A stretch of 11,299 bases of DNA. Origin: Desulfobacteraceae bacterium. GTDB taxonomy: Bacteria; Desulfobacterota; Desulfobacteria; Desulfobacterales; Desulfobacteraceae. The notes under the pieces were generated by a model. That model was not told the DNA's origin and ran no database searches. It worked only from the letters and a program-made list of their open reading frames with translations. The translations under genes were made by a program, and so were the position numbers. The DNA is taken from the NCBI GenBank assembly GCA_015486915.1, contig WFQS01000649.1, positions 1-11,299 of the forward strand. The letters run 5' to 3'. Positions 6,120 to 11,299 of this stretch are shown in pieces; positions within the stretch are counted from its first letter, which is position 1; each line of letters opens with the position of its first letter.

Positions 6120-8394
6120 TCAGCTTTTTTACACCCTTTATTTTCATTGAAAATTCATTTGTTATCCTGTCTGCATCCTCTCTGTTATAAATAACATGGG
6201 TTGTTATCAAAAATATCAGCTCGGTTTTCGTCCGTTTTTTTGTTGTGGATTTGAAAAGATTACCTATGCCCGGAATATCCTTTAAGAAAGGAATTCCAAT
6301 AGTGCTGTTGTTGATATTAGTCTTCATCATCCCGCCAAGAATCATGGTCTGCCCGTCCTCAACAACTGCTGAAGTTGTGGCTTTTCTCGTTAAAAACGAA
6401 AAATTCTGCAGATTTTTATCAAATTCACCCGGAGCACTGACCTCCTGTTCAAGATCAAGCTTCACAAGTCCCCTGGAATTTATATGGGGAGTTACTTTCA
6501 GGATAATACCCGTTTTTTTATACTGAACTGTGTTGGTCACACCGCCTCCGGTGGAATCGGTGACACTGCCCGTTATTGTGGGGACATCTTCGGAAACCTC
6601 GATATCAGCCTCTTTGTTATTCACAGCAAGTATATTGGGTGATGAAAGAATATTCACATCGGAATCATTGCCCAAAGCTGTAATCAACCCTTTAAGCACA
6701 TTGGAGGAGCTGAAAACACCATAGTTAAAGCCTGTTATATCGCCGAGTTTTGTTTGAGATGTAATAAAAGAGTCCTTTGTATCCAACATCCCAACAGCTT
6801 TATATTTTCCAAGCTTATTATCAAAAAACCATTGTATCCCGTACTGAGTATCCCTTGTGAGGGTAATTTCAGCCACAACAACATTGATCAGCGCCTGCCT
6901 CGGTACGACATCAAGCTGTTTTAATACGCTTTTTATCAGCTTATAATCCCTTGCAGTAGCCTTAAAAACAATTGCATTGTTTGTAGCATCCGGAATAATC
7001 TCCACATTGCCGGACAGTTCTCCTGAAATAATTGGTTTTTTATTTTTTACAACAGTATTTTTTTTATTGGATTTATTGGGTCTATTCGGTTCTACGATTT
7101 TCTTCCTTTTAGATTTGGAGATCTTACCTCCATACAGGCCCTTGAGAATATCTGAAAGCTCATCCGCTTTGCCGTTTTGAACAAAATAGACAAACACACC
7201 GGTTCCCGAGACATTGTCACTGTGATCCAGGGCACTGCTCCATTTTTCCACAAGGGAAATTATTTCCGGCCATTTACTTACCACAAGAAGAGCGTTCAGA
7301 CTCTTTATGGGAACTATGGCATAGCTACCTCTGTTAACCCCGGCCCTGTTAAAAAGTCCGCCTGACTTAAGAATTCGTGATATTTCCCTGTTCAGTTCCG
7401 AAGCATCCGCTTCTTTTAACGGAATAAGCCTCCAGTGTATATCCCTGAAATAGGGAATATCCGTCAAGGCCAGTATTCTTGCGACCTTGTCAATATTTGC
7501 CCTGGAATCCGTGACCACGATGGAATTACCGACATTTTCAAAAATGACAGAAGCGCCCCTTGACACAAAGCCCCTGACCATTTTTGAAGCAGCAGCAGCA
7601 GAAAGATACCTCAGTTTGAAAATCCTTGTAATATCGCCTGCCTGGACAACAGATGCAGACGTTCCTAACTCGCTGTTTCCAAAGGCCGCACTTGCATTTT
7701 TCATGACAACCTTGAACATATCGCCGGGTCCCTTTACAATGGCCAGGTTATCCATCTGCAAAACATTGTTTAAAAGTTCAATAAATTGGGCCCTTGAATA
7801 ATCCCCCTTAAAATGAAAGGTAACCTTTGCCCTGATATGGGGGTCAACAATATAATTAACACCGTAAACATCAAAAAGCGTTGCATCCAATACTTCATAG
7901 ATATCAGCATTGTCAAATGCAAGTTCAACATGGTGTTTGTCCTTATCTTTTCTATACCTCCGGTTGAACGGGACATGGCGTGCAACTGCATGCCCAGGCC
8001 GATATCCGGCAAGATCTGAGAGTGTGCCGCCGACTGTACCCTTGCTTTTATCAATTATTGTACTGTCACCATGATTTGTAACAGGAACGGGATGCACATC
8101 CATTGTAACTTTTTTATCCTGTGCATCAGTCTTACTCTGTGAGGCGACAGTTTGCATGAGTGCAGTGGTTTTATGCTGTGCAATGGTTTCATTCTGTGCA
8201 ATGATTTTATGCTGTGCAGCATGTTTAACCGGATAATTTTCAGGATATCCAGCACTGTTTTCAACCTTTTCATTCAAAGACCGGCTGTCACCATACCCCG
8301 GTGAAAGGCCGACACAGCCTGAAATTGTAAACATTAATAAGGCAAAACAGATAAATATTCCTTTATTCATAATTTTCATACCTTTTGTTTCCAT
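6100..8394 (-). CDS. gspD: Type II secretion secretin GspD, lipoprotein form
   Basis: This 764-residue subunit forms the multimeric outer-membrane gate of a type II secretion system. A lipoprotein signal ends at TISGC with Cys27 as the lipidated residue; position +2 is Val, compatible with outer-membrane sorting. A long polar linker (about 28-150) holds hexapeptide repeats. Then come N0 (about 155-232, VELAFDNADIYEVLDATLFD), N1 (about 254-312), N2 (about 320-390), and N3 (about 398-497) with a Lys-rich insert at 425-455. The C-terminal secretin core (about 500-735) has LSSPNILAVNNKEADIEV, GIILKVTPHI, the VEDGQTMILGG signature (678-688) and IPFLKDIPGIGNLF. I chose ATG 8394 because GGGAG lies 5 nt upstream and it follows the gspM stop by one base; an ATG at 8424 would add ten residues. 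The order K-L-M-D differs from the classical C-D-E...-M order. Lipidation suggests self-piloting to the outer membrane, as for the known liposecretin HxcQ. Confidence 0.94.
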   Translation of the reverse strand: METKGMKIMNKGIFICFALLMFTISGCVGLSPGYGDSRSLNEKVENSAGYPENYPVKHAAQHKIIAQNETIAQHKTTALMQTVASQSKTDAQDKKVTMDVHPVPVTNHGDSTIIDKSKGTVGGTLSDLAGYRPGHAVARHVPFNRRYRKDKDKHHVELAFDNADIYEVLDATLFDVYGVNYIVDPHIRAKVTFHFKGDYSRAQFIELLNNVLQMDNLAIVKGPGDMFKVVMKNASAAFGNSELGTSASVVQAGDITRIFKLRYLSAAAASKMVRGFVSRGASVIFENVGNSIVVTDSRANIDKVARILALTDIPYFRDIHWRLIPLKEADASELNREISRILKSGGLFNRAGVNRGSYAIVPIKSLNALLVVSKWPEIISLVEKWSSALDHSDNVSGTGVFVYFVQNGKADELSDILKGLYGGKISKSKRKKIVEPNRPNKSNKKNTVVKNKKPIISGELSGNVEIIPDATNNAIVFKATARDYKLIKSVLKQLDVVPRQALINVVVAEITLTRDTQYGIQWFFDNKLGKYKAVGMLDTKDSFITSQTKLGDITGFNYGVFSSSNVLKGLITALGNDSDVNILSSPNILAVNNKEADIEVSEDVPTITGSVTDSTGGGVTNTVQYKKTGIILKVTPHINSRGLVKLDLEQEVSAPGEFDKNLQNFSFLTRKATTSAVVEDGQTMILGGMMKTNINNSTIGIPFLKDIPGIGNLFKSTTKKRTKTELIFLITTHVIYNREDADRITNEFSMKIKGVKKLIEDNKK
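8119..8217. repeat. gspD: Degenerate 18-bp tandem repeat in the secretin linker
   Basis: On the + strand CTGTGC recurs with an 18-bp period at 8176, 8194 and 8212, with further degenerate copies at 8119 and 8137 that are offset by 3 bp. On the coding strand this gives hexapeptides AQHKII-AQNETI-AQHKTT-ALMQTV-ASQSKT between lipidated Cys27 and the N0 domain. Because the unit is a multiple of three, copy number can change without breaking the frame. It probably acts as a flexible or helical spacer across the periplasm. Confidence 0.7.
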
Positions 8395-8395
8395 T

Positions 8396-8971
8396 CTAAC
8401 TCCCTTTTCCGGTGCCAATATCAAGGAACAGTGTTTCCATGCGAAGATTAACTCTCAGAGGATTCGTTCTTTTTGCTGTATAGTTTATATTCAGATTCTC
8501 AATCCTAACAACCTTGTCAAGGTTTTCAGCATATTTAAGAATCTTGTCAAGACCCTCCATTGAAGTCTTAATATTAAATTCAACTCTTCCCAGATCATAA
8601 TTTTTCCATTTTGAGCCTGAAAGAACTTTATATGATGTCAGGGTAATATCATTTTTCTCAAAAAAAGTCTGGAATAATATCTGGGTCTCTGCATTAATAT
8701 CATCTATACTTTTTCCATATATCATAATCTTTGAAAACCGTGTTAAACCATTTTTCTTTGACAGAAAAGTTTTTTCAAGTTTATTTAGTTTCTTCAATCT
8801 CTGATCCAACTGCTTAATCCGGTCTCTATAGACGGTGCACTCCGAAGCAATTTCATTTTTTTTGTCCTTTAAAGGAACATAAAAATAAACCACCCATACC
8901 AGTACGGACAAAAGAATAATCACTCCTCCTGCAAGCCATTGCTGTGTTCTTATGTCAGGTTTAACCATCAT
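8396..8971 (-). CDS. gspM: Type II secretion inner-membrane platform protein, GspM/PilO-like
   Basis: This 191-residue bitopic inner-membrane protein has a short cytoplasmic N-terminus, one transmembrane helix (about 12-32), a basic coiled-coil stretch (about 35-72) and a small periplasmic alpha/beta domain of the ferredoxin-like type seen in GspM and PilO. Primary sequence in this family is poorly conserved, so the call rests on size, topology and its place between gspL and gspD. It would pair with the GspL-like protein to anchor the assembly platform. ATG 8971 overlaps the gspL stop as ATGA. The second ATG, at 8968, has a better-spaced AGGGA (5 nt) and may be the true start, removing one residue. 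It ends one base before the chosen gspD start, so the two are translationally linked. Confidence 0.8.
   Translation of the reverse strand: MMVKPDIRTQQWLAGGVIILLSVLVWVVYFYVPLKDKKNEIASECTVYRDRIKQLDQRLKKLNKLEKTFLSKKNGLTRFSKIMIYGKSIDDINAETQILFQTFFEKNDITLTSYKVLSGSKWKNYDLGRVEFNIKTSMEGLDKILKYAENLDKVVRIENLNINYTAKRTNPLRVNLRMETLFLDIGTGKGS
8400..8404 (-). promoter_or_regulatory. Ribosome-binding site deciding the gspD start
   Basis: GGGAG on the coding strand lies 5 nt before ATG 8394. It sits inside the end of gspM, just before that gene's TAG. This favours METKG... over the upstream in-frame ATG at 8424 and the later ATGs that lack spacing to a purine box. Confidence 0.65.
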
Positions 8972-10374
8972 GATCCCTTTTGTTTTTTCTGTAATGTCAG
9001 TTCAAGATTAAACTGCTCCTGCCCACTGCCACCCCTGCTGACCACTGAACCCTTCAGCCTGACCTTTGAAAAATATTTTGACTTTCTTAAATTTTTAACC
9101 GTCATCAGCGCATCCTTGCTATAACCCCTTAAATTTATCACTCCCTTACGATATCTGAACCCTGAAAACCATGTTTTCTCAGGGGCAAGTCGGGCTATTT
9201 CATTAACACATGTATAAAGACGGGGATGGGATTTTAAAAAAAGTTCTGCGTCATCTTTCAGGCCTGCCGCCTTTTGAAGCATTTTAACCCTGTCCTGTAC
9301 AGGTTCCATTTTTTTCTGCAATTGTGCAGCAAGAGTTTTTAATTTATCTCTTTCAAGCTCTTTTACCTTTATATCCTTTGAAATGTCATTTGTAACATAA
9401 AACAAGGAAACTGCAATAATGCAGGCCACTATCATAATATAGCGAAGTGGTTTTATAAAATTTACCTTCACCGGCTTTTCATCAATGGAGATCTGCTGAA
9501 TTTTACAAAAGGCCGGCGACACTGCCGCTGCTGCAGGATTGGTGGAAAGCTCATCAATGATTTGGGCTTCAGCAAAACAATTTTCCCTAAATTCATCATT
9601 TTTACCGATACCGGCACAAATTTTAACCTTGTAAACATTATCTGAGATCCCGGGAAATCGACTCACAATGGATTTAAAAGCAATCAGGCTGTTTTTTTCA
9701 TCCGCAAAATCCCAGGTAACGGACGACAACCAGTATTTGTAATTAAATACGGCAAATTCACAATCTTTTTCAAACTCTATCAAAACCCCTGACGGATACT
9801 CCATATTATGCTGCTGCATCCAGGCGCAAATCCCGTATGATATGGGAAAAACCGAAACAAGAGAATCCAGATGCCCTGTTTCACGGAAAATATCCCTGTA
9901 TTTATCAACCTCTTTTTTCCGTGCATAGAGTAAAAGACATCTGATACTATTCTCAAATGACGGAGTCACAGCAATATCATAGTAAATTTCTTCACCGGGC
10001 AGATGGGAATAGATACTGATACTGTTCTTTATGGAATCGATGGCATCCTCCACAGGCATCATTGGAAGTTTCACCTCCCTTGCAAAAAACAATGACCTTG
10101 GAAGTGCAAGAAAAATTTTTCTTTTTGTGCTGAACCTTATCTTTTTTAATAACGCCCTGACCCCGGCAGCCCCCACCTGGGCCAACTCACCTGAAAAGGA
10201 GAGTCCAGGACCGGGAGATGTTTCTTTTAATCCTGATAATCCCTTTTTTACGCAATAATATGAGGTCCTGTCCTCTGCAGCATATATTCCAAGTATTTCT
10301 TTATTAATCAAATCATTCCCCATAACGGCCATGAAGCCGAGCTTAACTGCGTTACACTGCCCCAAACCGAGCAT
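8968..10374 (-). CDS. gspL: Type II secretion platform protein, GspL-like (PilM-PilN type architecture)
   Basis: This 468-residue protein has a cytoplasmic actin-like (PilM/GspL) domain up to about 290, including an EILGIYAAED start typical of the fold and the KIFLALPRSLFFAREVKLP strand region. One transmembrane helix follows at about 311-328. Then comes a charged coiled coil (330-370) and a PilN/GspL-type periplasmic domain (about 385-465). In T2SS this protein links the GspE ATPase to the platform; gspE is not in the window. The start is uncertain. ATG 10374 has no clear ribosome-binding site. In-frame ATG codons follow at residues 15 and 18, and a TTG at 10311 (residue 22) has GGGGA 5 nt upstream, which would place the start just before NKEILGIY as expected for PilM-like proteins. 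The 13-nt gap after gspK and 4-nt overlap with gspM place it firmly in the operon. Confidence 0.85.
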   Translation of the reverse strand: MLGLGQCNAVKLGFMAVMGNDLINKEILGIYAAEDRTSYYCVKKGLSGLKETSPGPGLSFSGELAQVGAAGVRALLKKIRFSTKRKIFLALPRSLFFAREVKLPMMPVEDAIDSIKNSISIYSHLPGEEIYYDIAVTPSFENSIRCLLLYARKKEVDKYRDIFRETGHLDSLVSVFPISYGICAWMQQHNMEYPSGVLIEFEKDCEFAVFNYKYWLSSVTWDFADEKNSLIAFKSIVSRFPGISDNVYKVKICAGIGKNDEFRENCFAEAQIIDELSTNPAAAAVSPAFCKIQQISIDEKPVKVNFIKPLRYIMIVACIIAVSLFYVTNDISKDIKVKELERDKLKTLAAQLQKKMEPVQDRVKMLQKAAGLKDDAELFLKSHPRLYTCVNEIARLAPEKTWFSGFRYRKGVINLRGYSKDALMTVKNLRKSKYFSKVRLKGSVVSRGGSGQEQFNLELTLQKKQKGS

Positions 10375-10387
10375 AAAAAAGCATTCG

Positions 10388-11299
10388 TTAATTTGTCAAA
10401 AATGAGCCTTTCCTCATATAGTAGAAGCTGTAAATATGCTCCAGTTGTTTCTTATTTTTATCAAAAATCAACACTTCAGAATAAACACGGTTTTTTTTGG
10501 TTGGAATCCGTATGGATATTCTCCTTGCAGACCCGGGATAAACAGTAAAAGCATCGAGAAAAGACAATCTGTCTTTTTTTTCTGAAGTTTTATCTTCTGA
10601 GTTTTTATTTTCAGAGGCTTTTTTATCAGAAACTCCTGCCGTTGATCCCTTATCCTTATTTTCTTTATCTTTATTCATTCCAATGTCAGAATTCTCAATG
10701 GAGGAGTCATCGGATTCCTGCCAGTTTTTAAGCAGTTTTCCTACAAAAACATCCCTGTTCACACCCTTAACCATGAGAAGTTCAGTTATTTTTTTAAACC
10801 TTCCGTTTGCCGGTACAAAAGATTTATGATGACTGACATAGTACTCTTTTTCAGCACCGTGCAAACGGACAAGATCATCTGCATCCCTCCAGTCAAGAAT
10901 AGCATCGGTAATTTCATCTGCCAGCTCATCCGCTTTTCTGTTATAGCTTTCGGCCCCGGTATCGGAATCATTAAGGCAGATCTCTTTAATTTTATTCCTG
11001 ATAATAGTATCACCTGCCTTGTTAATATTTATCCTTGAGCCCTCACTGTCCACCCTTACAAAAAAATGCACAGAATCAAGTGTAAGTCCAATCCAGTCTT
11101 TGGCTTTATGGCCTGATTTTACCATGTTCCATCCAGGGGATCTGTAAAACTGCAGAAACGACTCAACCACTGCCCTTCTATTTAATTCTGACATGGAATT
11201 TAAAGCAAGATTTGCCTTGTTTCTGTTATGTGCAAGATATTCTCCGGAAAGAAAAGCAATGATCATAAGTATCCACAGGACAATGATCAGGACACTGCC
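10388..11299 (-). CDS. gspK: Type II secretion minor pseudopilin GspK, 5' end cut by the window edge
   Basis: The frame is open to the last base. The first visible codon is Gly, and it begins GSVLIIVLWILMIIAFLSGE. That is the prepilin-peptidase site and hydrophobic helix: cleavage would fall after this Gly, leaving Ser at +1 and Ile at +5. The lack of Glu at +5 is typical of GspK, unlike other pseudopilins. Only the short basic leader is missing, so the ATG at 11266 is internal to the helix and is not the real start. Family landmarks, numbered from that Gly, are SRININKA (about 89-96, the 'xINxNxA' segment), ITDAILDWRDADDL (130-143), GAEKEYY (148-154) and ITELLMVKGV (171-180). A Lys/Asp/Ser/Glu-rich low-complexity insert (about 195-246; DNA about 10566-10715) precedes the final domain. 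GspK caps the pseudopilus tip with GspI and GspJ, which are probably encoded just outside the window. Confidence 0.92.
   Translation of the reverse strand, partial: GSVLIIVLWILMIIAFLSGEYLAHNRNKANLALNSMSELNRRAVVESFLQFYRSPGWNMVKSGHKAKDWIGLTLDSVHFFVRVDSEGSRININKAGDTIIRNKIKEICLNDSDTGAESYNRKADELADEITDAILDWRDADDLVRLHGAEKEYYVSHHKSFVPANGRFKKITELLMVKGVNRDVFVGKLLKNWQESDDSSIENSDIGMNKDKENKDKGSTAGVSDKKASENKNSEDKTSEKKDRLSFLDAFTVYPGSARRISIRIPTKKNRVYSEVLIFDKNKKQLEHIYSFYYMRKGSFLTN

Noticed and set aside
7770..8273. Minus-strand alternative-frame open frames inside gspD
   Set aside because: They overlap the N0 domain and repeat linker of the secretin in another frame and inherit the 18-bp repeat; not independent genes.
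10388..11266. ATG at 11266 as the gspK start
   Set aside because: It lies inside the prepilin hydrophobic helix; the reading frame continues to the window edge through the conserved Gly cleavage site.
1..11299. tRNA, rRNA or CRISPR array in the window
   Set aside because: No cloverleaf, rRNA core sequence or regularly spaced repeat was seen; coding density leaves almost no room.

Overview
The window reads as chromosomal DNA of a Gram-negative (diderm) bacterium. It carries an outer-membrane secretin, a TonB-dependent receptor and several periplasmic or inner-membrane partners. Moderately AT-rich genes, a type II secretion (T2SS) cassette and NtrC-type two-component regulation would suit a Desulfobacterota-like (sulfate-reducer type) organism. 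That placement is inference from style and gene neighbourhood, not from a marker gene.

Positions 1-431 are a ragged edge with no intact gene. The first ~150 bases contain a small inverted repeat and several short open frames. They run directly into the C-terminal acetyl-CoA-binding tail of a GNAT acetyltransferase on the + strand (about 150-287), which has lost its N-terminal part. Positions 288-431 hold no convincing gene.

From 432 to the right edge every gene is on the minus strand and packed into what looks like one operon, transcribed from right to left. The order is gspK (5' end cut by the window edge), a gspL/PilM-PilN-type protein, a gspM/PilO-type protein, a lipoprotein secretin (gspD), an orphan ABC_sub_bind-type periplasmic binding protein, a HAMP sensor histidine kinase, an NtrC-family response regulator and a TonB-dependent receptor. 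Junctions are overlaps of 1-20 nt or gaps of 1-13 nt, and no internal promoter or terminator was found. Two starts are non-ATG: TTG for the binding protein and GTG for the receptor.

The first four genes build the pseudopilus tip (K), the inner-membrane platform (L, M) and the outer-membrane gate (D) of a type II secretion machine. The last four look like a sense-and-import module: a soluble periplasmic protein captures a ligand, the kinase and sigma-54 activator respond, and a TonB receptor imports something through the outer membrane. Their translational coupling to gspD suggests that secretion and ligand sensing/uptake are co-expressed. The most unexpected local signal is a perfect 16-bp inverted repeat with a nested hairpin inside the receptor gene, flanking the linker between its TonB-box-like segment and plug.
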